Assembly (NCBI GenBank): GCA_025454695.1
Contig: JALONX010000001.1
Location: forward strand, 1-49,436
Direction: 5' to 3'
Origin: Chloroflexaceae bacterium
GTDB lineage: Bacteria; Chloroflexota; Chloroflexia; Chloroflexales; Chloroflexaceae
Length of the DNA: 49,436 nt
Positions 7,740-17,336 of this stretch are shown piece after piece (position 1 is the stretch's first letter; the number at the start of each line of letters is the position of its first letter). A program made the position numbers and the translations under genes. Under the pieces are notes generated by a model. That model worked only from the letters and a program-made list of their open reading frames with translations, made no database searches and was not told where the DNA came from.

Positions 7740-8864
7740 TCACCAGCACGTTTCGTGGAGGCCTTCGAGCTTCTGCAAGGCTTCCAGATAGTAGTAATCG
7801 CCATAGATCAGCGACACATCAATATTCTGACCTTTGGGCAAGTTGCCGGTTGCGTGGCCCAGCAGGGCATCGTAGGCCGGGTCGTGCAGCATGCCACAGC
7901 GGGTGGTGAGTGCATGCAGCAGATCAGCGGCGGCGTTGGCGTAGGGCAACCCTTCGCCAGAAGGAAGCAGCGTCGCCAGTTCAAGCAGGCCCGAGGCGGC
8001 AATCGCGCCCGCCGAGCTGTCGCGGGGGCTTGTGGCGGCATCAGGGGCGGCGAAGTCCCACGGCGGCACGCCTTCGGGCGGCAGGGCGGCAATAAAGCTG
8101 TCGGCCACGCGGCAGGCCGTAGACAGAAATTCGTTGAGGTGGGTGTAGCGGTAGGCCAGGGCAAAGCCATACAGCGCCCAACTCTGCCCGCGACTCCAGC
8201 AGGAATCGGGGGCGTAGCCCTGGCCGCCACGGGCCTCCTGGGGTGCGCCTGTTTCCTGGTCGAAGCGCACCACATGATGGGTTTCGCCACTGGGGCGCAC
8301 GTGGGTGCGCATGGCGGTGCGGGCGTGGGCAATGGCCACGTTGCGGAAGCGCGGCTGGTTAAAGGTTTCTGCCGCCCAGAAAAGCAGGGGCAGGTTCATC
8401 ATGGTGTCAATAATCACCAGGCCGCGCCGATCTTCGGTGTTCCAGGCTTCAATAAAAGCCCCAACCGGGTTGAAGCGTCCCATCAACAGGTTGGCGGCCA
8501 GAAAACCCCGCCGCCGAGCTGCCAGGTCGCTGGTGAGCTTGTAGCGCATCACCGCCGTTGGGCTGAACTGAAAGCCAACATCATGGTGCAGCAGCAACAG
8601 CCGGTCATCGGTCACGGCCTGTTCCAGGCCCACCTCGGCAGCGGTGGCGGCAGCAAGCAGTTCGTGGTCGCCGCTGCAGCGGTAGGCCAGCAGCAGCAGC
8701 CCAGGCCAGAAGCCCGAAGTCCATTCGTCGGCGCTGTGGGTGATGTAGCGACCCTCGCGGGTGGCATGCAGGTAGGCCCCGCCGAGCCGGGCGGCAAGGG
8801 TGGTGACACGAGTTTCGGCGGCAGCACGGGCGCTGGCCACCCACTCCAGATGTGTTGTCATCAT
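7740..8864 (-). CDS. Unsaturated glucuronyl/galacturonyl hydrolase, glycoside hydrolase family 88
   Basis: The 374-residue (alpha/alpha)6-barrel protein shows the GH88 blocks WTSGFWPGLLLLAY, HHDVGFQFSP (D95), VIIDTMMNLPLLFWA (D153), CWSRGQSWALYGFALAYRYT and YGDYYYLEAL. D95 and D153 match the two essential aspartates of GH88. These enzymes hydrate the double bond of the non-reducing-end unsaturated uronic acid left by lyases, which releases the residue. There is no signal peptide, so it acts on imported oligosaccharides, and the freed unsaturated uronate is the KdgF substrate. ATG codons at 8864 and 8861 are both possible, behind AGGAG. It lies 44 bases after the importer ATPase gene. GH105 is the close alternative, but the block order fits GH88 better. 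Confidence 0.88.
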   Translation of the reverse strand: MMTTHLEWVASARAAAETRVTTLAARLGGAYLHATREGRYITHSADEWTSGFWPGLLLLAYRCSGDHELLAAATAAEVGLEQAVTDDRLLLLHHDVGFQFSPTAVMRYKLTSDLAARRRGFLAANLLMGRFNPVGAFIEAWNTEDRRGLVIIDTMMNLPLLFWAAETFNQPRFRNVAIAHARTAMRTHVRPSGETHHVVRFDQETGAPQEARGGQGYAPDSCWSRGQSWALYGFALAYRYTHLNEFLSTACRVADSFIAALPPEGVPPWDFAAPDAATSPRDSSAGAIAASGLLELATLLPSGEGLPYANAAADLLHALTTRCGMLHDPAYDALLGHATGNLPKGQNIDVSLIYGDYYYLEALQKLEGLHETCW

Positions 8865-8908
8865 CAGGTAATACTCCTCATCGTTTCGGTGGTTCGGTTG
8901 TCGCTTGG

Positions 8909-9994
8909 CTAGGGTGATGCGCCTGCAACGGCGCTGGTGTCTACACCACGCAGGGTGAGTTCTTCGGCAAAATGGCAGGCCACATGGTGACCCGACGCTA
9001 GCTCACGCAGAACCGGGATTTCCACCCGGCAGCGCTCCTTCGCGTAGGGGCAGCGGGGGTGAAAATGGCAGCCGCTCGGCGGGTTGGCCGGGTCGGGCAC
9101 TTCGCCCTGGAGGACGATGCGGCTCCGGCGCGCCCGTGGGTCGGGCCGGGGCACGTTGGCAAGCAGGGCCTCGGTGTAGGGGTGGCGCGGCATGGCGAAG
9201 AGTTTGCTGGTCTCGGCCAGTTCCACCACGCGGCCCACATACATCACCGCCACGCGGTCGGAGATGTAGCGCACGACGCTCAGGTTGTGGGCCACAAACA
9301 GGTAGGTCAAGCCCAACTCGGCCTGAAGGTCTTGCATCAGGTTGAGAATCTGGGCCTGCACGCTCACGTCGAGGGCGCTCACGGCCTCGTCGGCCACCAC
9401 CAGCCGGGGGTTGGTGGCCAGGGCGCGGGCAATGCCAATGCGCTGGCGCTGCCCGCCCGAAAAGGCGTGGGGGTAGCGACTCATAAACTCAGGCGGCAGC
9501 TTCACACGGTGCAGCAGCTCGGCTACCCGCGCTTCTAGCTCGCGGCCCTGGGCCATGCCGTTCACCCGCAACGGCTCGCCCACAATGTCGCGCACAGTCA
9601 TGCGCGGGTTGAGCGAGGCAAACGGGTCTTGAAAGACCATTTGCACCGCTTTGCGGTAGGGCTTCATTTCGGCGTCGCTGAGGCGGGCCAGGTCGGCCAC
9701 GTGGCCGTTGTCGCCACGGAAGAGAATGCGCCCGGCGGAGGGCGGCTGTTTGTAGGCCCGCACAATGCTGCGGCCCGTGGTGGTTTTGCCACAGCCGCTT
9801 TCGCCCACCAGGCTCAGGGTTTCGCCGGGGCGCAGGGCAAAGCTCACCCCGTCCACCGCCTTAACCTCGCCAACTTTGCGTTGCAACAGGCCCTTGCGAA
9901 TGGGAAAATACATTTTCAGGTCTTCCACCTGAAGGAGGGCTGCGTGCTGCGTGTTGGGTGCTGAGTCCGCTTCGTGCAAGACTACGTTGTGCAT
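8909..9994 (-). CDS. Opp/Dpp-type ABC importer ATPase, second subunit (OppF-like)
   Basis: This 361-residue ATPase has Walker [10 protein letters not shown], signature [16 protein letters not shown], Walker [17 protein letters not shown], and the C-terminal OppF/DppF extension with [14 protein letters not shown], whose cysteines probably bind an iron-sulfur cluster as seen in this family. It pairs with the OppD-like ATPase to power uptake. In saccharolytic bacteria Opp-type systems often carry oligosaccharides, and this one is embedded between a heparinase-like enzyme and GH88. The start at 9994 overlaps the OppD-like stop as TAATG, with GGAGG six bases upstream. Confidence 0.9.
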   Translation of the reverse strand: MHNVVLHEADSAPNTQHAALLQVEDLKMYFPIRKGLLQRKVGEVKAVDGVSFALRPGETLSLVGESGCGKTTTGRSIVRAYKQPPSAGRILFRGDNGHVADLARLSDAEMKPYRKAVQMVFQDPFASLNPRMTVRDIVGEPLRVNGMAQGRELEARVAELLHRVKLPPEFMSRYPHAFSGGQRQRIGIARALATNPRLVVADEAVSALDVSVQAQILNLMQDLQAELGLTYLFVAHNLSVVRYISDRVAVMYVGRVVELAETSKLFAMPRHPYTEALLANVPRPDPRARRSRIVLQGEVPDPANPPSGCHFHPRCPYAKERCRVEIPVLRELASGHHVACHFAEELTLRGVDTSAVAGASP

Positions 9995-11067
9995 TAGTGG
10001 CCTCCGGTGGTGGTGAGCGGCAATGATGCCAGTTGCACAGCCTCAGAACTCAGTTCAACACCCTGGTTGTGGTGGAGCCAGCAGCGGGCATGGTGTTCGG
10101 CACCCACCTGCACCAGCGGCGGGGCTTCGGTTTTGCACATGTCAAGCCGGTTGATGATGCGCTCGCGGCAGCGGGTGTGAAACGGGCAGCCGCCAGGGCG
10201 GGCGTAGGGATGGGGCACCGTGCCGGGAATCGCCGCCAGCCGGGCGCGGGTAGCGCCTTCCAGCCGGGGGATGGAGGCCAGCAGGCCACGGGTGTAGGGG
10301 TGCTGGGGGTTGTAGAAAATATCGTCTACGCTGCCCTGTTCCACCACCTGCCCCAGGTACATCACCGCCACGTCATCGGCCATTTCGGCCACTACCCCCA
10401 GGTCGTGGGTAATCATCACCACCGCCATTTCCAGCTCGGCTTGCAGCTTCTGCAACAGCTCCAGAATCTGGGCCTGTGTCGTCACATCCAGAGCGGTGGT
10501 CGGCTCGTCGGCAATCAGCAGGTTCGGCTGGCAGATCAGGGCCATGGCAATCATTGCCCGCTGGCGCATGCCGCCGGAAAGCTGGTGCGGGTAGGCATCA
10601 AAGCGCGCTTCCGGGCGAGGAATGCCCACTTTCCGCAGCATCTCAATCGCCACCGTGCGGGCTTCGGCCTTGCTGACCTTGAAGTGCAGGCGGAAGCTTT
10701 CGACGATCTGGTTGCCGATGGTATACACCGGACTGAGCGAGGCCATTGGCTCTTGAAAAATCATGGCTGCTTCACGGCCTCGGAAGGCCCGCATTTCCGG
10801 GCCTTTGCGGTCGTAGTCCAGCAGGTTCACCACATCGCCAGGGCCACGGTGGTAGCGAATGGCACCGCCCACAATCTTGCCCGGCGGTGTGACAATTTGC
10901 AGCAGCGAGCGGGCCATAATGCTTTTGCCGCAGCCGCTTTCGCCCACCACCGCCAGCGTGCGGCCACGCCGTATGTGCAGGTGTACGCCGTCAACGGCTT
11001 TGACCAGCCCGTCGTCGAGAAAAAAGTGAGTTTGCAGGTTTTCAACTTCAAGCAGCAGGTCGTTCAT
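9994..11067 (-). CDS. Opp/Dpp-type ABC importer ATPase, first subunit (OppD-like)
   Basis: The 357-residue product has Walker [10 protein letters not shown], signature [16 protein letters not shown], Walker [17 protein letters not shown], the H-loop [12 protein letters not shown], and the C-terminal Opp extension with [11 protein letters not shown]. It is the first of the ATPase pair for the neighbouring permeases. The Walker A ends in KSI where KST is usual, a mild deviation at the position after the magnesium-binding serine. I start it at ATG 11067 ([11 protein letters not shown]), preceded by AAAAGG. An upstream ATG at 11106 would add 13 residues that look unlike the family. Confidence 0.9.
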   Translation of the reverse strand: MNDLLLEVENLQTHFFLDDGLVKAVDGVHLHIRRGRTLAVVGESGCGKSIMARSLLQIVTPPGKIVGGAIRYHRGPGDVVNLLDYDRKGPEMRAFRGREAAMIFQEPMASLSPVYTIGNQIVESFRLHFKVSKAEARTVAIEMLRKVGIPRPEARFDAYPHQLSGGMRQRAMIAMALICQPNLLIADEPTTALDVTTQAQILELLQKLQAELEMAVVMITHDLGVVAEMADDVAVMYLGQVVEQGSVDDIFYNPQHPYTRGLLASIPRLEGATRARLAAIPGTVPHPYARPGGCPFHTRCRERIINRLDMCKTEAPPLVQVGAEHHARCWLHHNQGVELSSEAVQLASLPLTTTGGH

Positions 11068-11105
11068 AATTCGCCTTTTCCCCTCATCCCGGCACCTCTG
11101 CCACA

Positions 11106-12284
11106 CTACGCATAGGGATCTGCAGCGTCGCGCAAGCCATCGCCAAGGAAGTTGTAGGCAATAACAATCACCACCACCACCAGCGCCGGGACAATCAACC
11201 AGGGGGCCGTGGCCACGGCGCGAATATTCTGGGCATCTTGCAGCAGCACGCCATAGCTGATAATCGGCTCCTTTAAGCCCAGGCCAAGGAAGCTCAGGCT
11301 GGTTTCACCCAGAATGCGTCCGGGGATGGTCAGCGTCAGCGAGGCAATGATGTGGCTCACAAATGAGGGCAACATGTGGCGGAAGATGATGCGGCGCTCG
11401 CCGGAGCCGCTCACCCGTGCTGCCATCACAAAATCTTCTTCGCGCATGGCGAGAAAGCGCCCACGCACCACACGGGCCATGCCCGTCCAGCCCAGCAACG
11501 ACAGCACCAGCGTGATGGCAAAATAGACCCACAGCGGCGGCCAGGTCAACGGAATAGCCGCGCTGAGACCCATCCAGAGCGGCAGGCTAGGAATGGCATC
11601 AATAAACTCAACCACCCGCTGAATAACCATATCTACCCGGCCACCAACGTAGCCGGAGATACCGCCGAGCGTGACGCCGAGCAACAGACTCACAAACACG
11701 GCTGCCAGGCCAATGGAAAGCGAAATGCGTGTGGCATGCACCATGCGCGAGAAGAGGTCGCGCCCGAGCCGGTCGGAGCCAAGCACACTCACCTGTTGTG
11801 CGCCATTGCTGGCCCCAAACAGGCGCGTGTTGGTTTCAAACAGGCCCAGCAAGCGGTAGGGTTCGCCCTGCACAAACAGGCCCATGTCAATCCGCTGCTC
11901 GTGATCCAGCACATACATCCGGCGTAGCGACTCGGCATCAATCGTACTCTTCAGCCCCAGGGCAAAGGGCCAGGTCAGCCGCCCATTCTCGATGATGTAG
12001 ATTGGCTGGGGCGGCGCATAGGTGCGGTTGGACTGGGTCACTGTCGGGTCATAGGGCGCAATGGCATCGGCGAAGATCGCCACCAGAAACAGAAAGCCGA
12101 GCACCGCAAGCGAGACCTTCGCCAGGGTGTGCTTGCGGAAGCGCCACCACATCAGCTTCCATTGCGATGCCGTAGCAACCGCCCGCCCGCTGGCGTCTTC
12201 CCGTTCCAGGGCCGCTAGTTCCTCGGCTACATCCGCCGGGAGGGCTGGCTGCATGCCATTGGGCAGATTACGCGCAACATCCAT
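11106..12284 (-). CDS. Opp/Dpp-type ABC importer permease (OppC-like)
   Basis: The 392-residue permease has a long cytoplasmic N-terminus, a first membrane helix (around residue 65), then an unusually long extracytoplasmic stretch of about 100 residues before LGSDRLGRDLFSRMVHATR and five further helices. The EAA-type coupling loop is visible around AARVSGSGERRIIFRHMLP. The long loop between helices 1 and 2 is seen in OppC proteins of sugar-linked systems and may contact the binding protein. I chose ATG 12284 behind GGGAGGG. An ATG at 12323 would overlap the OppB-like gene by 26 bases and lacks a good ribosome site. Confidence 0.88.
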   Translation of the reverse strand: MDVARNLPNGMQPALPADVAEELAALEREDASGRAVATASQWKLMWWRFRKHTLAKVSLAVLGFLFLVAIFADAIAPYDPTVTQSNRTYAPPQPIYIIENGRLTWPFALGLKSTIDAESLRRMYVLDHEQRIDMGLFVQGEPYRLLGLFETNTRLFGASNGAQQVSVLGSDRLGRDLFSRMVHATRISLSIGLAAVFVSLLLGVTLGGISGYVGGRVDMVIQRVVEFIDAIPSLPLWMGLSAAIPLTWPPLWVYFAITLVLSLLGWTGMARVVRGRFLAMREEDFVMAARVSGSGERRIIFRHMLPSFVSHIIASLTLTIPGRILGETSLSFLGLGLKEPIISYGVLLQDAQNIRAVATAPWLIVPALVVVVIVIAYNFLGDGLRDAADPYA

Positions 12285-12297
12285 AGTAACCCTCCCG

Positions 12298-13281
12298 CTA
12301 CTGGTAACGTATCCGTGGATCAAGCCAGGCTAACAAAATGTCGGAGATGAGCACGCCCAGCACCGAAAGAATGCTCAACAAAAAGATGTAGCTCCCGGCC
12401 AGGTACATGTCTTGCGAAAGCAGCGATTGCAGCAACAGTGGGCCAGCGGTGGGCAGGCTCAGCACAATGCTGGTGATGGTGGCCCCGGAAATCAGGCCGG
12501 GGAGCGTGTCGCCAATGCCGCTGATGAAGGGGTTGAGCGCAACACGAACGGGGTGTTTCGCGGTCAGGTGCCATTCGGTCAACCCCTTGGCGCGGGCCGT
12601 TTCCACATAGGGCTTGTGTAGCTCATCCAGCAGGTTGGCCCGCAAGATGCGGATCAGCCCGGCGGTGCCATTGGTGCCAATCACCACCACTGGAATCCAG
12701 AGGTGCCCCAGCAAGTCCCACACTTTGGCCATGCTCCAGGGTGCGCCCTCAAATTCGGGCGAAAAGAGACCACCAACGCTCATGTCGAAGTAGAAAAAGG
12801 CCACCCACATCAGCACCAGGGCCAGCAGAAAGTCGGGTGTGGCCAGGCCGATAAAGCCTGTAAACGACACGGCGTAGTCGCCGACCGTATTTTTGCGCAT
12901 GGCGGCATAGATGCCCATGGGAATGGCCACTGCCCAGACAAACACCGTGGTGGCCAGGGCTAGCAGAAAGGTGAGCAGCATGCGCTGGCCAAGCAGGTCG
13001 GCCACGGGCTGCTTCCACTGGAAGGAGTAGCCGAAGTCGCCCACGAGAATGCCGGTAAACCACTTCCAATACTGCACATACCAGGGCTGGTCAAGGCCGT
13101 AACGCTCGCGTAGCTGTTCAACCCGTTCCAGGTCGGCCTGGTCGCCGCTGGCAAGGGCGCGAGCTTCAAACGAGGTGAGAAAGTCGCCCGGTGGCAGCTG
13201 GATGATAAAAAACGTTACTAGCGAAATTGCCAGCAGGGTGGGGATAAAATAGAGCAGCCGCCGGAGAATGTAGCTGGTCAT
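12298..13281 (-). CDS. Opp/Dpp-type ABC importer permease (OppB-like)
   Basis: This 327-residue permease begins MTSYILRRLLYFIPTLLAIS, the standard OppB/DppB N-terminus, has six membrane helices, and carries the coupling-loop block ETARAKGLTEWHLTAKHPVR followed by ALNPFISGIGDTLPGLISGA. It forms the membrane channel with the OppC-like protein. The start is ATG 13281 with GGGAGG six bases upstream; a longer version from 13317 would add a non-hydrophobic stretch absent from relatives. It follows the binding-protein gene by 62 bases. Confidence 0.9.
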   Translation of the reverse strand: MTSYILRRLLYFIPTLLAISLVTFFIIQLPPGDFLTSFEARALASGDQADLERVEQLRERYGLDQPWYVQYWKWFTGILVGDFGYSFQWKQPVADLLGQRMLLTFLLALATTVFVWAVAIPMGIYAAMRKNTVGDYAVSFTGFIGLATPDFLLALVLMWVAFFYFDMSVGGLFSPEFEGAPWSMAKVWDLLGHLWIPVVVIGTNGTAGLIRILRANLLDELHKPYVETARAKGLTEWHLTAKHPVRVALNPFISGIGDTLPGLISGATITSIVLSLPTAGPLLLQSLLSQDMYLAGSYIFLLSILSVLGVLISDILLAWLDPRIRYQ

Positions 13282-13343
13282 TGGAGCCTCCCGCCTTGGC
13301 CCCTGGCTGCCCCCCACACGGGAGCAGCCAGAGGTGCAATTGC

Positions 13344-15395
13344 CTACGCCTCGCGGATGAAGAACTGTTCGGGCTTGGCAGCGGCTGGTTGGGGCCAGTT
13401 GTAGGCGTCGAACATGGTGTCGGGCACGTTGCCGTAGCTGTTCTTCACAATGCCAAAGCTGGGGGCGGGCAGCGAAATGCCCATGACAAAGAACTGCTCT
13501 TTGGCGATGCGCAGAATCTCCTTCATCAGGCGGGCCTGCTCGGCCTCGTCGGCGGTGCCACCGAGCTGCTTGTAGAGCTTAATCTGTTCCTGCACCGGGG
13601 CGGGCGGCTCCTCGGCCCCTTCGCCCTCGGGATCATCTACCCAGAGCCACCAGGCCATGCCAAAATGGCTTTCCTGGTTAAAGGGCATGTAGAAGGCTGG
13701 TTCGAGAATGATGTCGAAGCCGTTGCCGCCATTGCCCGACCAGACCGTGGCATCGTGTTCGTTGGCGCGGGTGCGCTGGCGGAAGAGCGTGCGCTCCACT
13801 TCCGAGAAGACGGCGGTAATGCCCAGGCTGGACCAGCTAGCAATCGCCTGATCCATTCCGTCGCGCTTGCGGTCGGCGAGCAGCACAAATTCAATCGGTT
13901 TGCCATCGGGGCCGGTGCGTTTGCCATCGGCACCTTTGGCATAGCCAGCTTCATCGAGCCATGCTTCGGCCTGAGCCATGTCATAGGTGGTGAACTGGGT
14001 GCCCATCTCCTCGTCGGCAAAGACGGAGCCGGGCTGGGGGGCGGCCTGCCAGGGCTGGCCCTGGCTCACAAACACCAGGTCAATAATTTCCTGGCGGTTA
14101 ATAGCGACGGAAAGAGCCTGACGGAAGAGCTTGTTGTTAAAAATCTCGCGCTTCACCGGGTCTTTATGGGTCAGGTTCAGCGAGATCACATTGGTGTTCA
14201 TGCTGGCCGAGTTGGTGTCGAAGAAGCGGAAGCCGCCCTTGTCGCGGCCATCGGCCAACACTGGCTTGTTGCGCAAGTCGCTGATACGCCGATCCTGCAA
14301 GCCAATCTCGCCGTTCAGGGCGCTGAGCAGCAGCACTTCCCGGTCGCTGACGATGCTGTAGCGCACGGTGTCAATGTAGGGCAGCTGCTGGCCGTCGGCA
14401 TCCACCTTCCAGTAGTAGGGGTTGCGCTCGGCATTTAACACCTGGCCGTCGCCCAGCCGGTTCTTCAGTACCCAGGCCGTCAGCGTGGGCAGTTCGGGGT
14501 TCTGGTTGCGGCTGTTGATGCCGCTGAGGGTAAAGGCAACCTTGTTTTCCCACAGGTCAACCCAGCCCGACAGGCCCGCAGCGGCCACGTCCTTCTCCAG
14601 GTCGGGGTTGAACTCGGGCAGGAACTTCTTGGCGTATTCGGCCTGGTAGTGGGTTAATTCCAGCCCGCCGGGAATGGCCAGGCGCTGCAAGAAGAGACCA
14701 TTGGGCGCGGGCCACTCAAACACAATCGTGGTCGCATCGGGGGCGGTCACGGTTGGCCCCACATCTTCGCCATCAACGCTGATCTCCATCCAACCGGGGA
14801 AATTGCCATTCAGCTCCTCGTTGCCACGAATTGTCTCGGCCCAGAAGAGGATGTCGGCGCTGGTAAAGGGCGTCCCGTCCGACCATTTCACACCTTCGCG
14901 GAGCTTGAAGGTATACTTCGCGCCACCGTCCTCCACCTCCCAACTCTCCGCCAGATTTGGCTCCACAGCTGTCCATTCCAGGTTCCAGCGCACCAACCCA
15001 TCGTAGAGAATAGATTTCAATAGGGTAACGCTGTCGTCCTCTTCCATGCCCATCGTCCACTCGCCGCCGTAGACGCCAATCTGGTCGAGCACCTGCACCA
15101 CCAGAGGATTCTTGGGCAGGCGCTCGGCTACTGCTGGCAAGCTGCCAGCCTGCACCAGTTTGGCCAGCATGGGGGCCTCTTTGTAGGCAGCGGGGGCCGC
15201 AGCAGCAGCGGTGGGCGCTACTGCTGCGGCCGTGGGCGCAATTGCCGCTGCGGTGGGGGCTACTGCCGCCGCCGTGGGGGCGGTGGTGGGGGCGGGCGCG
15301 GGCGGCGCAGCACAGGCGGCAAACAGGCCAGCTGCACCAGCGGTAGCCGAGAGACGCAGAAACTGACGGCGAGACAACTGCGAAGACTTACTCAT
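13344..15395 (-). CDS. Extracellular solute-binding lipoprotein, family 5, with Tat signal
   Basis: The 683-residue product is the substrate receptor of the importer. Residues 5-15 contain the twin-arginine motif QLSRRQFLRLS, followed by a hydrophobic stretch and the lipobox LFAAC, so Cys28 should be lipidated after Tat export. A low-complexity linker rich in Ala, Pro and Thr (about residues 30-70, with repeating VAPTAAA units) tethers the domain to the membrane. The rest matches SBP family 5 of peptide/oligosaccharide systems, for example YTFKLREGVKWSDGTPFTSAD. ATG 15395 lies ten bases after AGGAGG; an in-frame TTG at 15401 would be only four bases away. Its position right after the heparinase-like gene suggests binding of uronate oligosaccharides. 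Confidence 0.9.
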   Translation of the reverse strand: MSKSSQLSRRQFLRLSATAGAAGLFAACAAPPAPAPTTAPTAAAVAPTAAAIAPTAAAVAPTAAAAAPAAYKEAPMLAKLVQAGSLPAVAERLPKNPLVVQVLDQIGVYGGEWTMGMEEDDSVTLLKSILYDGLVRWNLEWTAVEPNLAESWEVEDGGAKYTFKLREGVKWSDGTPFTSADILFWAETIRGNEELNGNFPGWMEISVDGEDVGPTVTAPDATTIVFEWPAPNGLFLQRLAIPGGLELTHYQAEYAKKFLPEFNPDLEKDVAAAGLSGWVDLWENKVAFTLSGINSRNQNPELPTLTAWVLKNRLGDGQVLNAERNPYYWKVDADGQQLPYIDTVRYSIVSDREVLLLSALNGEIGLQDRRISDLRNKPVLADGRDKGGFRFFDTNSASMNTNVISLNLTHKDPVKREIFNNKLFRQALSVAINRQEIIDLVFVSQGQPWQAAPQPGSVFADEEMGTQFTTYDMAQAEAWLDEAGYAKGADGKRTGPDGKPIEFVLLADRKRDGMDQAIASWSSLGITAVFSEVERTLFRQRTRANEHDATVWSGNGGNGFDIILEPAFYMPFNQESHFGMAWWLWVDDPEGEGAEEPPAPVQEQIKLYKQLGGTADEAEQARLMKEILRIAKEQFFVMGISLPAPSFGIVKNSYGNVPDTMFDAYNWPQPAAAKPEQFFIREA

Positions 15396-15436
15396 GGTCA
15401 ACCAACCTCCTTGTGTGGAACCAACTCTGGCACGAA

Positions 15437-17299
15437 TTATTGCGGCGACCGGAAACGCCCATCCGCCCCGGTCAGTGGAAGAATCTGTAGTGCAATGGTC
15501 GCCGTCAGTGCGGCTACCCGACAGCGCAACGTCACCCGGTTCACGTCTCGCGGGCCGCCCCGCAGGTCTACCGCAGGGATACGCTCAACCCCAACCTCAA
15601 GCTGGTCTGGGTCGAACTGCACCTGCAGCCGCCCATGCGCCCCAACAACGAGCAGGCAGCCTGGTTCAACCAGGTGTACTGGCATCAAGCTGATCAGCAC
15701 GCTGGCAAACGAGCCAGCGCCCGAGCGAAACACGGCCTTGTCACACAGCGCTACCACAGCCTGCGACTCCACCCGCTGCATGGTTAGTCGTCGCTCCAGC
15801 GACAGCAGATCGGCTGCCGGTGGGTAGGCCGGGGCCAGATCGAGGGCGAAGGTGTCGCTGGTGGGCTGCACTTCCCAGCGTGCCCAGGCGCTGCCGCCAG
15901 GGCCAGCTATCTGTTCCTGCCCATTCACCAGCGGCACGTTGTGGCCCAATGAGCGGTTGGCCAGCAGGGTGTAGCGCGTAGCAGGGCGGAAGGTGTCGCG
16001 GGTGTAGCGCATAGCCCCCAGGTCGGCGAGCAGGGTTTCGCCCTGCCAATGCACCACAAACGAACCAACATCGTTCTGGTTGTGTGGCTCGGCATTGTGG
16101 CCACCCTTGGCCGCCAGCACCAGGCCATTGGGGTCGGCAGCGTTAGCCCGGGCGATAAACCACTGGATGTTGGGGAAAAAGTCGGCTGTTGGTTGGGCTG
16201 ATTCATGTGGTGCAGCTGCCTCATCGCCATACCAGAACAGATCGCGCAGCTTTTCCGCAGCGCCACGGTTGGTTAACACCCGCTCTGCCGGGCTGGTCTG
16301 GTCGAGCTGGGCCAGTTCGGGCAGGTTGTAGCGGCGGGCAAGAAAATGCAGCAGAGCAAACTGAGGCCGTCGATCCAGGCCGGTGTCGGAAAAGGGCACA
16401 AACCAGCCCGGACTCAGCTCCATGCGGGCCGGGAAGCGGGCAATCTGGCGCAAGCGGGGGTGGGCCAGCAGGTCAATCTGGCCGTTGGTGCGGGCGGCCA
16501 GCAACTCACCCAGGGCAGCCACAAAGAACATACCCTTTTCCCAGTAGCCCACCCCTTCGGGCGTGCCGCCGTCATCGCCAAAGGTGGCCAGGTAGCGGCC
16601 AATCCCTTCCAGGGCTTTGGCCAGCACGGCAGCCAGGCGCTCAACATCTGGTTCGAGGTAGAGCGCGGCGATGGCGCTGCCACCGGCGCACACCGGCATC
16701 CAGTTGTTGATCTTTTTAGGGCCATAGCCAAGCCAGGGATAGTCGTTGCGGGCCAGAAACGCATGGGTGCTGCGCCGACTCACCTCGTGGCGGATGCGAG
16801 CGCGGGCGGCCAGGTGCAGCGCGTCATTCAGAAGATAGTCGGCCTCAGCCAGGGTTACCGCAGTAATGGCCGAGTAGAGATCCACCAGGGGCTGGTTTGG
16901 GTCTGGCAGGCCAAGGGCATAATCGGCGGCATGGGACGGAATCACCCAGCTACTCTCTTCGCAGATAGCCCAGATCTCATCAAGCGCGGCGTCGAGAAAG
17001 CGCCCCTGCCCTTGCAGGCATTCAGCCAGCGCAAATAGTATCAGGCGGGTGCGGCGCTGCTCGTGGGGGGTTTCGTATGGCTCACGGGCACCGTCGCGCT
17101 GAAAGGCAAGAAAGGCTGTGGCAGGAATGGGGGGTGTAGGCTGCACCAGGGCCGTCTCAGCACGATTCAAAATGTCGCGCCCTACCGCTGTAGCAGCCAG
17201 CGGCTGCCAACGTTCCCGCTCCGCCAGTGTGGGGAAGGGGAATACACCAGAGGTGTTACGCAGGATGTCGGCGATCAATGCCGAGTCGGTGGGGGGCAT
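15437..17299 (-). CDS. Heparinase II/III-like protein, first gene of the uronate operon
   Basis: This protein of about 620 residues has an alpha-toroid N-terminal half (YGPKKINNWMPVCAGG, GGTPEGVGYWEKGMFF) and a heparinase II/III-type beta-sandwich half beginning near GGHNAEPHNQNDVGSFVVHW (about residues 395-415). This is the arrangement of PL12, PL15, PL17 and PL21-type lyases and related uncharacterised enzymes. It has no signal peptide, so it probably trims imported oligosaccharides inside the cell. The start is placed at ATG 17299 (MPPTDSALIA), with AGGGA upstream; a start at 17332 would fall within the operator zone. It is transcribed from the operator-rich promoter at 17358-17386. Lyase activity is inferred, and the uronic-acid substrate is not readable from sequence. 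Confidence 0.75.
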   Translation of the reverse strand: MPPTDSALIADILRNTSGVFPFPTLAERERWQPLAATAVGRDILNRAETALVQPTPPIPATAFLAFQRDGAREPYETPHEQRRTRLILFALAECLQGQGRFLDAALDEIWAICEESSWVIPSHAADYALGLPDPNQPLVDLYSAITAVTLAEADYLLNDALHLAARARIRHEVSRRSTHAFLARNDYPWLGYGPKKINNWMPVCAGGSAIAALYLEPDVERLAAVLAKALEGIGRYLATFGDDGGTPEGVGYWEKGMFFVAALGELLAARTNGQIDLLAHPRLRQIARFPARMELSPGWFVPFSDTGLDRRPQFALLHFLARRYNLPELAQLDQTSPAERVLTNRGAAEKLRDLFWYGDEAAAPHESAQPTADFFPNIQWFIARANAADPNGLVLAAKGGHNAEPHNQNDVGSFVVHWQGETLLADLGAMRYTRDTFRPATRYTLLANRSLGHNVPLVNGQEQIAGPGGSAWARWEVQPTSDTFALDLAPAYPPAADLLSLERRLTMQRVESQAVVALCDKAVFRSGAGSFASVLISLMPVHLVEPGCLLVVGAHGRLQVQFDPDQLEVGVERIPAVDLRGGPRDVNRVTLRCRVAALTATIALQILPLTGADGRFRSPQ

Positions 17300-17336
17300 A
17301 ACATTGTCCCTACAAGCAAAACAGTGCCACAAATTG

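Noticed and set aside
10033-11115. Long plus-strand open frame opposite the OppD-like gene
   Set aside because: It is His/Gln-rich and antisense to a clear ABC ATPase with all motifs intact.
13281-14438. Long plus-strand open frame opposite the solute-binding protein gene
   Set aside because: It is antisense to a well-supported family 5 binding protein, with a composition typical of reverse-strand shadow.
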